DNA of 64,000 bases from Zizania palustris (lineage: Eukaryota; Streptophyta; Magnoliopsida; Poales; Poaceae). Shown piece after piece: positions 23,685-35,200 of this stretch. The notes beneath the pieces are model-generated. The model saw nothing but the letters and a program-made list of their open reading frames with translations. It did no database searches and was not told where the DNA came from. The position numbers were made by a program, and so were the translations under genes. The stretch spans positions 89,237,532-89,301,531 of the forward strand of contig JAAALK010000287.1 in the NCBI GenBank assembly GCA_019279435.1. Reading direction: 5' to 3'. Position 1 is the stretch's first letter, and each line of letters begins with the position of its first letter.

Positions 23685-26351
23685 ATGGCACCACTTATTG
23701 TACAACGTGTCTTGAGCACTCACATGGACCAGGACGACCGGGCACAACGGAATAATCTGTTTCAGACCTTCTTCCTCGACAATGACCGTCGTGTACGTGT
23801 CATCATCGATAGTGGTAGTTGCAACAATTTGGTGAGCCACGACATGGTAACTAAGCTTCAACTTCCCACACGTGCACATCCACACCCTTACCACGTACAA
23901 TGGTTCAACAATAGCGGTAAGGTCAAGGTAACACAAATTGCTCACATCGAATTTTCCATTGGTACCTACGTCGGAGTTGCTGATTTTGATGTAGTACCAA
24001 TGCAAGCATGTTCTCTATTACTTGGTAGACCTTGGGAGTATGATACTGATGCTACACACCATGGTAGGAGCAATAAGTACACATTTATGTATAAAAGAAA
24101 GAAAGTTACATTGCTTCCTATGACTCCTGCTGAAATTGTGAAATTTGAACAAGAAAAACATGCTAGGGACGCACAAAAGAGCGAACAACCTTCTGAAAAT
24201 CAGCAAGTAGCTAAAACACTTTCGAGGCAACAAAAAGATAAAATTGTTTCTCCTTCTTCATCACAAGTTATTAATCTGAAAGGACGTGTCATGCTTGCAA
24301 CTAAAACTAACCTTGCAGTACGTAGTTTTCTTGGTTTTGCAGGTTTCTACCGGCGTTTTGTGAAAGATTTCAGCACCATAACCGGTCCTTTGCATGAGTT
24401 GACCAAGAAGGGAGTCACTTTTACTTGGGAACCAGCACAAGAACAAGCTTTTGCCACACTCAAAGATCGTCTTACACATGCACCTCTACTTCAGCTACCC
24501 GATTTTAGTAAGCCTTTTGAGTTAGAATGTGATGCTAGTGGTTTTGGAATAGGAGGTGTGCTGCTACAAGGGGGTAAACCTGTGGCCTATTTTAGTGAGA
24601 AATTACATGGTCCACAGTTAAATTATTCTACCTATGATAAGGAATTATATGCCTTAGTGCGTGTGATTGAAACTTGGCAACATTACCTTTTGCCTAAGGA
24701 GTTTATTATTCATTCGGATCATAAAGCATTGAAGCATATACGTAGTCAAGCAAATCTGAATAAACGACATGCTAAATGGGTAGAATTTATTGAGACTTTT
24801 CAATATATCATTAAGCATAAGAAAGGGAAAGATAATGTGATTGCCGATGCTTTATCTAGACGTTATACATTGCTTTCTCAACTTGATTATAAGATCTTTG
24901 GTTTAGAAACATTGAAGGACATGTATGCTACTGATTTGGACTTCAAAGATGCTTTTGCAAATTGTACAAATGACCGTGCTTGGAACAAATATGTGCTGAA
25001 TAATGGATATCTTTTTCGTGCTAACAAGTTATGTGTGCCGGCTAGCTCTCTTCGCTTGTTGTTATTGCAGGAAGCACACGGTGGTGGTTTGATGAGTCAT
25101 TTCGGATCAAAGAAAACCGAAGATGTGCTGTCCACACACTTCTATTGGCCTAGGATGAGACGAGATGTTGAGCATCTAAACCCACATGGTCTTTATATGC
25201 CTCTGCCCGTTCCTAGTGTACCTTGGGAGGATATTTCTATGGATTTTGTGTTAGGATTACCTAGAACTAGGAGGGGGAGGGATAGTATTTTTGTGGTGGT
25301 AGATCGGTTCTCTAAAATGGCGCATTTTATACCTTGTCACAAGAGCGACGACGCTACAAATGTTGCTGATTTGTTTTTCAGAGAGGTCGTACGCTTGCAT
25401 GGAGTTCCCAATACCATCGTTTCAGATCGTGATGCTAAATTCTTAAGTCATTTTTGGAGGACGTTGTGGCATAAGCTAGGGACGAAGCTGCTGCTTTCTA
25501 CTACTTGTCACCCCCAAACGGATGGACAAACGAAGGTTGTCAACCGCACATTGTCCACCATGTTGAGGGCTGTTTTGAAGACCAACTTGAAGCTCTGGGA
25601 AGAGTGTCTACCTCATATTGAGTTTGCATATAATAGGTCAGTATACTCCACTACTAAGGTAAGTCCGTTTCAAGTGGTCTATGGCTTTAATCCGCGTGCT
25701 CCTATTGATTTGCTACCATTGCCACCATCTGAAAAATTGAATTTTGATGCTACTACACGTGCTGAATTATTTCTTAAGGTGCATGAAACTACTAAACCAA
25801 ACATAGAGAAAATGAATGAGAAATATCGTGCTTATGGTAGTAAGGGTAGAAAAGAGATAACATTTGAACCGGGTGATCTTGTTTGGTTGCACTTGCGCAA
25901 GGATCATTTTCCTGATTTGAGAAAGTCTAAATTGATGCCCCGTGCTGATAGTCCTTTCCGTGTGCTTGAGAAGATAAATGATAATGCATATAAACTTGAG
26001 TTGCCTGCAGCTTTTGGGGTTAGTCCCACATTTAACATTTCAGATTTAAAGCCCTATTTGGGAGATGACGATGAGCTTGAGTCGAGGATGACTCCAATTC
26101 AAGAGGGGGAGGATGATGAGGACATCACTTCACATGATACACACATGGAGCCTCCACCTACAATTCAATTACAAGGACCAACCACACGCGCCCGTGCCTG
26201 TCGCTTGAACCATGAGGTTAATTCTTTCCTTAGCAACTATGTTAATATTTGTTTGGATGGGATGCTACTGAATACGAGTGATATTTTGTTGCTTAGGAAC
26301 ATGGGAGATGGAATAGGAGAGTTGGAGTTGAAGACGGCGTCGCACGGATGA
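23685..26351 (+). CDS. Element F protease-RNase H-integrase polyprotein lacking gag and RT core
   Basis: The 888-codon frame is counted from the ATG at 23685, because sequence similarity to the I copies and to proteases starts there; an in-frame ATG at 23577 adds 36 unlikely residues. The protease active site IIDSGSCNNL is near residue 42. At about residue 208 the sequence jumps from a protease tail to VRSFLGFAGFYRRF, so the RT fingers and palm, including the YxDD box, are missing. The gypsy RNase H begins at FELECDASG (about 278). The integrase keeps HGGGLMSHFG, but the CxxC half of its zinc finger is deleted between RRDVEH and LNPHG. The DDE core has SMDF and VSDRDAKF, but the third acid is lysine (GQTKVVNRTL). 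The last 79 codons lie in the 3' LTR (TRARACRLNHEVNSFL). It is open but cannot be enzymatically complete. Confidence 0.85.
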   Translation: MAPLIVQRVLSTHMDQDDRAQRNNLFQTFFLDNDRRVRVIIDSGSCNNLVSHDMVTKLQLPTRAHPHPYHVQWFNNSGKVKVTQIAHIEFSIGTYVGVADFDVVPMQACSLLLGRPWEYDTDATHHGRSNKYTFMYKRKKVTLLPMTPAEIVKFEQEKHARDAQKSEQPSENQQVAKTLSRQQKDKIVSPSSSQVINLKGRVMLATKTNLAVRSFLGFAGFYRRFVKDFSTITGPLHELTKKGVTFTWEPAQEQAFATLKDRLTHAPLLQLPDFSKPFELECDASGFGIGGVLLQGGKPVAYFSEKLHGPQLNYSTYDKELYALVRVIETWQHYLLPKEFIIHSDHKALKHIRSQANLNKRHAKWVEFIETFQYIIKHKKGKDNVIADALSRRYTLLSQLDYKIFGLETLKDMYATDLDFKDAFANCTNDRAWNKYVLNNGYLFRANKLCVPASSLRLLLLQEAHGGGLMSHFGSKKTEDVLSTHFYWPRMRRDVEHLNPHGLYMPLPVPSVPWEDISMDFVLGLPRTRRGRDSIFVVVDRFSKMAHFIPCHKSDDATNVADLFFREVVRLHGVPNTIVSDRDAKFLSHFWRTLWHKLGTKLLLSTTCHPQTDGQTKVVNRTLSTMLRAVLKTNLKLWEECLPHIEFAYNRSVYSTTKVSPFQVVYGFNPRAPIDLLPLPPSEKLNFDATTRAELFLKVHETTKPNIEKMNEKYRAYGSKGRKEITFEPGDLVWLHLRKDHFPDLRKSKLMPRADSPFRVLEKINDNAYKLELPAAFGVSPTFNISDLKPYLGDDDELESRMTPIQEGEDDEDITSHDTHMEPPPTIQLQGPTTRARACRLNHEVNSFLSNYVNICLDGMLLNTSDILLLRNMGDGIGELELKTASHG
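26100..26113 (+). other. Polypurine tract of F
   Basis: AAGAGGGGGAGGA immediately precedes the 3' LTR and is part of the pol reading frame (QEGEDDED region). Confidence 0.75.
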
Positions 26352-27034
26352 TTTGAAGTCAAGAATTCGCTGGTTCGGACTACATCAACCACCCTGCACC
26401 AAAATGGGCGTAACTTCCTCATACGAAGTCCGATTGGCGCGTTCTTGGACTTTTTGGAAAGCTGAGGAGAAGACGAATCGTTTGCCGTTGGTTTCACCTC
26501 ATTTGGAGTCTCTAGTCGTCCTGTGTGCTTGAAACAGTCCTGCATGACAGAATTGGGCCGAGTTGGACCTTGTACTGAGTTGGCCCATAGTCTGAGTCTG
26601 TTTGCCTTCTACAGGCTGTCTGTTCGCCTTCTACAGGCTGCCACGCCTTATATACTCACGCCAGCCGCCTTTAGGGTTAGGTTTTGCTTTGTTTGCATCT
26701 ACACTTGTGTGTTTAGATCCCGCCCCTTGCACCGGACCGATTGGCTGCTGCATAGGCCTTTGTGAAACCTCACCTTTTCATCGTTTGTCTGTGATTTGGC
26801 ATTCGACTTGTATCCTTCCTGTTCTTGCTTGTGTTCTTGGGTTCGCTTGCAGGAATTAGCCTTCGTGGCGATGTCAATCGCGTCCTGCGTGGTTGATAAC
26901 CAACGGAGACAGTGGTGTAGCGATTGCAAGGTTTTGATCGACCGGACCGGAGCCTTGGATCGTCAACGTCGAGATTCTCCACCAATCCAAGTTATCCTTT
27001 ACCTAGCGGAAGATCGGGACCAATCCCCCCATCA
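26114..27034 (+). repeat. Element F 3' LTR
   Basis: Same length (921 bp) and ends as the 5' LTR. About 16-19 mismatches were counted by eye, mostly transitions. Confidence 0.95.
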
Positions 27035-27039
27035 GAAGT
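27035..27039. repeat. Target site duplication of F, right copy (GAAGT)
   Basis: Matches 21626-21630. Together they prove that F inserted into the E LTR. Confidence 0.9.
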
Positions 27040-27995
27040 ACTCCGCCGAAGGGTGCTTCGGCGTTCGGACTAATCCGGCTGAAGATGGACTCCGAACAGA
27101 TCTGGACGCGATGATCACCTCCGAACAGTGGGGTTCGGCGTGAGATCTCCGATACAACAATCTATGGAATAATGACTCCAGGGCCACGTGTGGGCATGAC
27201 TGCGACGAAGTGTGCTGGCGAAGCCTGTCGCCGGAGCCTGCAATCTCATCGAAGGGTTTCCTTGAGACCTCCAAAACTGATCTCTCAGCTCCGGACACCT
27301 CCGACGAAGTAGTTCCGAACGTGCGAACCTGCAACAGAGAGAATTCGAAGTACCTATTCGTCCCGAGGACCGAATTTTGCTAAGTGTTGCACTAGTAGCG
27401 AAGGTAGCAATCTGTTACGCAGATTAGCGGATACTTCACAGGCGAAGTAACAAGGCGATAGCAATCTATTACGTAGATTAATGGATACTTCACAAGCGAA
27501 CTAACATGGGTTACCACTGTTCCGTAGTGGCTGGCGAAGGGCTTCCAGGCAAACCCACGAAGAGTTACAGGAAAATAAAGGTAAAGTAAATACGATCAAA
27601 GCACAGGGCTTTGGTTTAGTTTGAGTTGGGGGCCCTCTACGCCGGCCACGCCTCTCTATTTATAGGGGCTTAATCTCTGATCTAATCTGCTATTAACCCG
27701 GCCAGATAGAGATAAAAGTTGAGCTAGAAACGCATACAACTCTACCTCTGCTGAAGTGGGCTTCGGCCAGGCCCGTCGACGCCTGCTCCTCGGGCCAAAG
27801 CTTCGGTGGCATGGGCCTCCGAAGGCATCTCGACCGAAGCCCATGGGCTGGCTGGAGACTTTCGGAGCCCATAGCTCAATGGATTTCGGCCCTGTAGGGC
27901 TTCGAACGGACCCTGGGCATGTGTATTCTTGGGCCAAATCACCAAAATTGATATTTTGACAATCTGGCCATTAATGCCATTTTTTGCTATCAACA
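27035..27995 (-). repeat. Element E 3' LTR, right segment
   Basis: It ends GCTATCAACA, as in element A. A minus-strand CTATAAATAG lies at 27656-27665. It is rich in CTTCGG and CCGAAG. It is followed by CATGCCCCCTGCC, which on the minus strand is the polypurine tract GGCAGGGGGCATG. Confidence 0.85.
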
Positions 27996-28089
27996 CATGC
28001 CCCCTGCCTTTTAGTGAACTAAGTGAACTAAAAGCACAATGAGCTAAAGACGATACTATCCATATCGGCTCTTCGACACCTTTTAAGCT

Positions 28090-29308
28090 GTTTGCCACAT
28101 GCTTGGGAAATACCTTTTCAAATATCTACCATTGAAGGCTCTTCGAAACCGCTCTCCCTACAGGGATTCCAACACGTATGCGTTGCCGGGAGCGATTTCG
28201 AATATCTTAAAAGGACCTTCCCAACTAGGCGACCATTTACCAAACTTGGGACTTTTCGTGCCTAAGGGTAAAATCGTTTTCCACACCAAGTCTCCTATTT
28301 GAAACGATTTTGGTTTAACCCTTTTATTGTAGGCTTTAGCTACTCTCTTCTTGTCTACTTCTATGGCTTCTAAAGCCCTTAGTCTCTTGTCCGTAACTTC
28401 CTCCAGATTATCCTTTATAAGGGTTTCATACTCGTCGAACGATAAGCCATCCTGTTTTAACACTCTTAAAGAGCTAAGATCTACATCTACAGGCAGAACG
28501 GCCTCTTGTCCATATACCAACTCATATGGACAGAAGCACCGTGCTTTGCAATCCTACAAGCCCATAGCGCATCGGAAAGCACCTCATGCCACCTTTTAGG
28601 AAACTCTTCAATTTTCTTCTTAATGAGTTTAATCACGGTTTTATTACTAGACTCAGCCTGACCATTGGCCCGAGTATAGTAGGGTGAAGAGTTTATCAAC
28701 TTAATACCATAATATTCGGCGAAGTCCCTTACTTCTCCAGAAACAAATGAACTACCTTGATAAGTAGTAAGAGTTTGGGGAATGCCGAATCTATGTATGA
28801 TATGCTTCAAAATAAAATCACGTACCTCATTGTGAGTAATGTTCTTGAGAGGTATGGCCTCGGTCCACTTAGTGAAGTAATCCATTGCCATCAACACGAA
28901 CCGATGCCCTTTTGAGGAAGGAGGGTAGATCTGGCCGATGAAGTCTAAACCCCAACCTCGAAACGGCCATGGCTTGACAATAGGATTGAGTAATGAGGCA
29001 GGAGCCAACTGAATATTGCCAAACTTCTAGCATACTTCACACCCGCTGTAGTACTTGAAACAGTCTTCGGTCATAGTCGGCCAATAAAACCCTGCTCTTT
29101 TGAGCATCCAACTCATTTTTTGGGCCGACTGATGAGTGCCGCAAAGCCCTTCATGGACTTCTCCTATAGCCACTTGGGATTGCTCATGGTCTAAACACTT
29201 CAACAGTACTCCATCGATGGTTCGGCGATACAATGTGCCGTCTATCAACACGAATTTGAACGCTTGCCGCCGAACCTTCCGATCAACCCTTTGGCTAGGG
29301 TATCCCAA
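28090..29308 (-). pseudogene. Element E integrase, broken
   Basis: The zinc-binding N-terminus (29027-29308) reads HEGLCGTHQSAQKM and CEVC, then meets a stop: a glutamine codon intact in element A (CQRFGN) is TAG here near 29028. The core (28487-29008) keeps GLDFIGQIYPP (first acid), YYGIKLINSSPYYTRANGQAESS (third acid) and the wild-type KWTEAIPL. A frameshift near 28520 separates the C-terminal part (28158-28520), which has VYGQEAVLPVDVDL and GKWSPSWEGPFKI. At least two lesions make it inactive. Confidence 0.85.
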
Positions 29309-29311
29309 ATA

Positions 29312-30706
29312 CTAGATGATTGGGACTCTCCAATCGCCCTTACAGGTTCCAGAGGGTCTCGCTGGTCCATCTTCTGAAGAAACTTCTAAATTACTGACAT
29401 CGGGGTGCCCCTCGAGCGATTCCAGCTCCTGCCGAAGCTTGGCCGGGGTGGCCATCCGGAGTGTGTTGGGCCGAAGCCTTCCGGAGGTTTTGGACTCCGA
29501 GGATCCTTCTCCGTCCGGTATGCTTCGGACTATGGGCTCCGGCGTGCCAAATCCCTTGGTTGGTAGAGCACTCCGATCCCGGCGCTTCGGCATACGGTGG
29601 CCTTCGGCGACCCGAGGGGTTCGATCCAGAGCGTGCGCCTGCCCACCGTTACTGGCTTCGGCAGTGAGACCAAGCATCGGCTTCTCCAATACAGAAAATT
29701 TTCCTCTCCTGACTTGGTAACCAGATGCTTGCTGAGCCAAATCATTTGCGACTGAATTGGCTTCTCTTGACACGTGAGAGATTTTGAAGTCATCAAAAGT
29801 GGAAACTATGTCTAGACATTTATCCAAGTAACTATTCAGCAAGCCGTTAAAACATTGAGCACTCTTAGCTACTTGCTGCACTACTAACAAAGAATCACCG
29901 TATGCGTGAACATGTCTAGCACCTATAGATTCTAGTAACTCAAGACCTAGCAATAAAGCCTTGTATTCGGCTTGGTTGTTAGTGGAAGAAAATTCTAGTT
30001 GGGCCGAAGTTTCAAAGCGCATCCCATTAGGTGATATGAGAACCACTCCAATGCCTTGGCCACTCTTGCAAGCCGAACCATCAAAATAAAATTTCCATGG
30101 TACTACCACAACTAAAGCAATAGTATCACTCCAGCTAACATCTATGTGATGATCAACTATAAAGTTGGCTACGACTTGGCCTTTCATCGCTCTCAGGGGT
30201 TCGTAGGCCAAATCGTACTCAATCCACGTGTAAGCCCATTTTCTGATTCTTCCACTTAGAATTGGCTTCTGTAACATGTGTTTTATAACATCGGTTTGGC
30301 AAACGACAACACATGTAGTGGGGAGAAGATAATGGCGTAATTTGGTGCATGCGTAATAAAGTGATAAATACAGTTGTTCCACAAACGTGTACCTGGTTTC
30401 GCCGTCCAGTAGGCGGTGGCTCAAGAATGTGATGATGTACTCCTTCCTCTCTACCTCCTGGGTTAGCACGGTTCCAATCACGCTATCTTCAGCGGTGATG
30501 TATAACCGAAACGGAATCCTGGCTTTAGGTGCTCTCACCACAGGCGGTGATGACAAGCACTCCTTGATCTTTTCGAAAGCACTTTGTTGGCTTGCCCCCC
30601 AAGTGAACTCGGCTTCATTCTTTAGCCGGAGTATGGGGACAAATGCATCAATCTTGCCAGACAAGTTGGATATAAAGCGACGCAAATAGTTCATCTTTCC
30701 TAGCAA
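29312..30706 (-). pseudogene. Element E gypsy RNase H, second RNase H and CTTCGG-rich spacer (open 464 codons)
   Basis: The frame contains a gypsy-type RNase H with an altered first motif (LYITAEDSVIGTVL, where the usual aspartate position is not acidic). It then has a second RNase H with all four acids visible: FYFDGSACKSGQ, NNQAEYKALL, YGDSLLVVQQ and NSVANDLAQQ. The last 130 or so codons form a low-complexity spacer leading to integrase, built largely from CTTCGG/CCGAAG motifs. The corresponding spacer in A is built from GTCAGACCG motifs. The fragment is open, but E as a whole is interrupted. Confidence 0.85.
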
Positions 30707-31258
30707 TTTTTGTACATCCTTCTTGCACGTCGGCGCTGCAATGTTCTAATATTCTCAAGTCTCTTAGGATCAATCTCTATGCCTCTCTCATGAATCATGA
30801 AACCTAAGAACTTACCCGCCGACATGCCAAAACCACACTTGAGTGGGTTCAGTTTCAACCCATACTGTCGCATCCTATCGAAAGCAACCTTCAAATCAGC
30901 TAAATGGTTTCACGTAGTGTTCGATTTGACTACAACATCATCGATGTAAACTTCTACCATGACTCCTAACAAGTCATGAAAGATCAGATTCATAGCGCGC
31001 TGATATGTTGTGCCGGCATTTTTCAAACCAAAAGTCATGACGACCCACTCGAATAAACCGACAAAACAAGGGCATCGAAAGGCAGTCTTATAGACGTCCT
31101 CTTCAGCCATAAAGATTTGATTATAACCAGCATTTCCATCAAGAAAACTTAGTACCTTGTGTCCTGAAGCGTCGTTGATCAGCATGTCGGCTATCGGCAT
31201 TGGATACACATCCTTCGGAGTGGCTCTATTCAGATCCCTGAAATCAATGCATACCCGT
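30700..31258 (-). pseudogene. Element E reverse transcriptase, C-terminal part (interrupted by G)
   Basis: It reads MPIADMLINDASGHKVLSFLD, NAGYNQIFMAEEDVYKTAF and then VYIDDVVVKSN, the catalytic YIDD box (about 30935-30970), followed by FDRMRQYGLKLNPLKCGFG. A frame change lies near 30900. The N-terminal part of the same gene resumes at 42848 after element G. Confidence 0.85.
31254..31258. repeat. Target site duplication of G, left copy (CCCGT)
   Basis: Equals 42848-42852. Removing one copy and G restores the RT alignment with element A. Confidence 0.95.
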
Positions 31259-31754
31259 TGTTGGCGTAAAAGATTACGCTAACAGGTTTCTGTAGAAAAG
31301 AAACTAACAAACGAAGTGTTTGCGAAGCAAACTGTTCTAAGCCTCCGAAAGGATAATAGCTTAGAATAGTTCGAAAGTGTGTATTGATTCACTTGTAATC
31401 GGTCCCTATTACAGGGTGAAATGGGGGGTATTTATAGGCCCAAACATTAAGGAAAAGACCTATTTACCCCTCTATTACAACCGACATTAAGGAAACTATT
31501 TGGTTTCCTTAATAGGGCTAAAATGGTAAAAGACTAATCTAATAGGATAGAAGATAAGTCTTCCATCTTAGCTGGCAGAAAAGATCCTGGAAGGCTTTGG
31601 TTCGAAGATATACTTCGAACCAATGCCAGTCTTCGGACTCCTGACGAGGTTCCAAGCCGCCTTCGAAGATGACCTTCGGACTATCTTCGAACTGGTTGGC
31701 TGTCTTCATGTTGCTTTGGCAATAACCCCGAAGATGGGATATTTTCTCCCAACA
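31259..31754 (-). repeat. Element G 3' LTR
   Basis: Starts TGTTGGCGTAAAAGATTACG and ends TTTTCTCCCAACA. No difference from 42352-42847 was found by eye. A minus-strand CTATAAATAC lies at 31428-31437. Confidence 0.95.
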
Positions 31755-32083
31755 GTAGCCCCTCGAATACGCTTCTCCGTTCAGCCTGTAACGTTAGGAG
31801 AGCAGTATACGGAAAGAAAAGATAACCAATCATAGGGGTTATTAATTTTTGTTTTATCTTCGAAATACATGAAGATATGAACTTCGAATCAGTCATAAAG
31901 TAATTACTTTTCGAACTATCTTAGAACTGACTCAGGAAGTTCGAAAGTCTTTTTAGACTTAGAAAATATAACCGTTAGTTCCTGTTCTAACGGAGTTATA
32001 TGAGGCGTTATTTTCGGAGGAAAATAACAGGCGGGAATGCGAAAGGGCGGAGCCCAAACGGTAACAAACGGAAAGTTTTGGGT
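31755..32083 (+). other. G leader between 3' LTR and antisense gene promoter
   Basis: It starts with GTAGCCCCTCG, the minus-strand polypurine tract. It has no open frame. It contains TTCGAA motifs and an inverted AACCGTTAG / CTAACGG pair near 31970-31995. Confidence 0.6.
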
Positions 32084-32091
32084 TATAAATA
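32084..32091 (+). promoter_or_regulatory. TATA box of the G antisense gene
   Basis: TATAAATA, 141 bp before the ATG at 32232. The spacing fits a plant promoter with a start site near 32115. Elements C and H have boxes at the same place although the surrounding sequence has diverged. Confidence 0.7.
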
Positions 32092-32231
32092 AAGAACTCT
32101 GGAACTTACTCGATTACCTTTTCACCGCTCGCTCCCAGTCAAAAGCCTTTCGAGTTCTTGAGTTCTTGAGCCCTAACTCTCGAGTTCTTGAGCCCTAGTT
32201 CCCGTTCTCTCAAGTTGATCCGGCAATCGCG

Positions 32232-35200
32232 ATGGTGAAGACCAAAGGATCCGCGCCGCCTTCAACCTTGGCTCAGCAGCAGGCAGCCGCAGCAGCAGCG
32301 GCGGCAACATTGGCGGCGGCATCTTCGAGGCAGGCGGCAATGTCCATGGCGGCAGGGGGGAGAAATCCCCAAATCCCCGATGACCAAGGTCTGTGCCCTC
32401 CATCGACTAAATATTTGGATCAGTCCTTTGAATTGGGACCTTCGACCTGCAAAAGAGAGTCCTTGGCAATCACAGCAGGGGGTAAGATTAGCAATGGGGT
32501 AATGGTTCGGAAACCAGGCAAAGAGGCAATCCCATCACCAAGGCCCGGAGAAGTCGTAGTGTTCGAAGCTTTTTTCGAAGCAGGCTTGGGCCTCCCTGCT
32601 GTAGATTTCTTGGCCGAAGTCCTTGACTTATTTCACGTAACCCTCCCCCAGCTGTCTCCGAATGCTGTAGCCAGACTAGCCATCTTCGAGTGGGCACTGA
32701 GAGCCGAAGGTTGTGAGGGGAGGGCTGAAATCTTCGCTGCGTTGCATAGAGCGACTTGTCAGCCGAAGACCTTCGTAGGCTCCGGAGGTGAAAAGGTGGT
32801 AGTTTCTTTTGGAAGCATTAATTTTAGGCTTCGTGATGAATATGCACTGCAATTCCCTGCCAAGGCCATCAATGCTAGATGGTACACCGATTGGGTTCTG
32901 AGGTGGTTTTATGCTGAAGTTGGAGTGAGTAGTCCTCTGGCTGGTCCCCTCAAGGAAATCCAGTTCCGGAAGGAAGCCTTAGTGCAACCTGACGAAGGTC
33001 AACTCGAAGCTCGCCTCAACTTGCTTCAGAAAATCAGCAAAAGGTTGAGCATGCGGGACTTAGCCGAAGAGTTCATCGGACTTCAAATTTCTCCGTTGAT
33101 GGCCAACTGGCCTATCGTCTTCGAAGATGACTCGGAAGGCGGTCTTCGCAAGATAAACTATACTTCGAGCCCTGCAGGTAACTTCGAAACCAACATGCAT
33201 AATACATATTTACTTCGAAGAAAGATTAACTTGAGTTATTTTTTAGCTTCTTCAGCCCCTATTACTTCAGAGCAAATTATAAGGGCTTCGGAGAAGATCT
33301 TGGGTGCTCCAACTCCGTCAGAAAAGGAATGGCGAATCAAATTAGTCGGAAGTTGGGAGCGATCTAACAGAGTATGGGGAATGCTGGAGTTAACTCCACC
33401 CCCTCTGATGGACTGGGTGCCTCAAGAGAAAGGACCCAAGAAGAGAGTAGCCGAAGCTGGAGCCTCCAGCTCCGCAAAGACTCCGACGAAGAAAGTGGCT
33501 CGGAAGCCGAAAAACCTCGCACCTTCGAGCTCAAGAGCTTCGGCTTCTAGCCCTAAAGAAGACGAAGGTATTTTACTAGTAAGATTAATTGACGAAGATG
33601 CAGTTCAACGAAGTATTCTCATTGAAGACATTGCAGGTATTCCGGAGCCTCAAGCCAACATCGAAGAAGTAAGAGCTCCGGATACCCAGGGAGAACAAAA
33701 TGAAGCCCCTATGGGTGTGAATGAGGCCGAAGTGCCTGCGAACATACCGGAGTCTGGAGACAATGTTGATCAACCAATGACTTCGGTAGTTCAGGAAGAC
33801 ACAACTCAGGCCGAAGTGCCAGTGGATGAAGGGGGAGTCGAAGTCACTATGGCTTCGATTCTCGAAGAAGTAACGAGGGCTCTTCAGGACGATGCTCCTG
33901 AAGCCCAAGATTTAACGGCTGATTCGGATGAGGACTACACTTATGATCCTCCGATCAGCCCGGTGCTTGATATTCCAGAGAATATCGAAGGTAAATTTTG
34001 CTTAATTCTTATCAATTTTTGCAAAATTATACAATGTGTAATATTTTTGGTTTTTTTTTTTTAGAGCCTCCTGTTGTCGAAGTATCCCTCGAAGATACAA
34101 CTCTAAGACCTTCGACAACTTCGGGGCCACAACCGGGAGTTGCTCTACCGGGGCCTGGAAGAGGAAAAAGACACATCGAGCCCCTCCCAGCTCAAGGATC
34201 GACTTCATCTGAGTCAATGGACGAAAGTGAATCGACTGAGGGGGGGCCATCTTCTGAAGTTCCAAGGGCCTCGGAAGAAACCTCCGGACCTTCGCTAAGC
34301 AGGGCTGACCAGAAAGCTTCGAAACTGATTCCTCTCATAACTCCTTTTTTGGAGGAGAAAACCGGACTTGGGACTTTGGTTAAACCTTTGGGTGCAGCCA
34401 GTCGCCAAGTCGGGGAAACAGAACTGGTAGCCCGCTTAAGTAGAGTGAAGGGTTCGGAGCTTAGCCTTGCTGTGGAAAGAGCAGCTTATCAGGTATAAAG
34501 CATCTTCGAACCAAATAATGAATTATGTATGAATAATTTCTTATTCTAGTTTTTCTTTTTTCTTAGCAAGCAGTCTTAGCCCGCGCTGCAGCTTTGTCGA
34601 ATGAAAACGAAATTGCTCAACTTCGGGAAGAGAACGAAACTCTTCAAAGAAATCTTAACTTCTCCGAAGGTCGAGTATCTCAAATGGACAATGTGATAAT
34701 AGCAGAGCGAAGGGCTAGACAAAGTTTGGAAGCTGCAAGGAAAGAGCTCGAAGCAGAAAGAGTTGTGCTTCGAGCTGAGATTGAAAGGCTGCGGACGGAG
34801 GATGCTGCGAAGGACTCCGCACTTGTGAGGCTACAAGAAGAGGCTGGCCAACTCCGAACTCAAAAGAATGCTTTGACTACGGAGAACGCTCGAATCTCCG
34901 GAGTTTTAGCTGAAACAACTTCGGCCAAGGATATGCTTATTGAAGAAAAGGTTAAGTCGGAGAAGGTGGCTTCGGAGGTCATTGAACAAATGTTAGGTGT
35001 CTTGGAGTACTTCGGTACTACTGGATCACTACCTTCGGATGACAATGTAACTCTGCTGCGCCGGCTAAAGAGGATCCAAGGAGCAGCGAAGCAAATGAAG
35101 ACGGCAGGCATACGTTATGGAGAACTCTCCGGACAAGTGTCTGCCCTTGGAATACTTCGCTACTACGAGGATTTGGGCCGATCCATCACTCCGAGCGCAC

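Larger units (their letters stand above)
21631..27034 (+). mobile_element. Element F: complete but non-autonomous CRM-like Ty3/gypsy element
   Basis: It has two 921-bp LTRs that both start TGATGAGGAC and end CCCCCCATCA, a tRNA-iMet primer site, a leader with short tandem repeats, and one long protease-RNase H-integrase frame. Gag and the RT catalytic core are absent. By eye the LTRs differ at roughly 2% of positions, which indicates a fairly recent insertion. The LTR start, the iMet primer site and a pol frame that ends inside the 3' LTR resemble the CRM (centromeric retrotransposon) clade of chromoviruses; that assignment comes from memory of the family and is not proven here. Confidence 0.9.

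Noticed and set aside
24018..24479. Minus-strand open frames inside the F pol
   Set aside because: Antisense shadows of the protease-RNase H frame, with no splice structure or conserved start like the genuine antisense gene in G.
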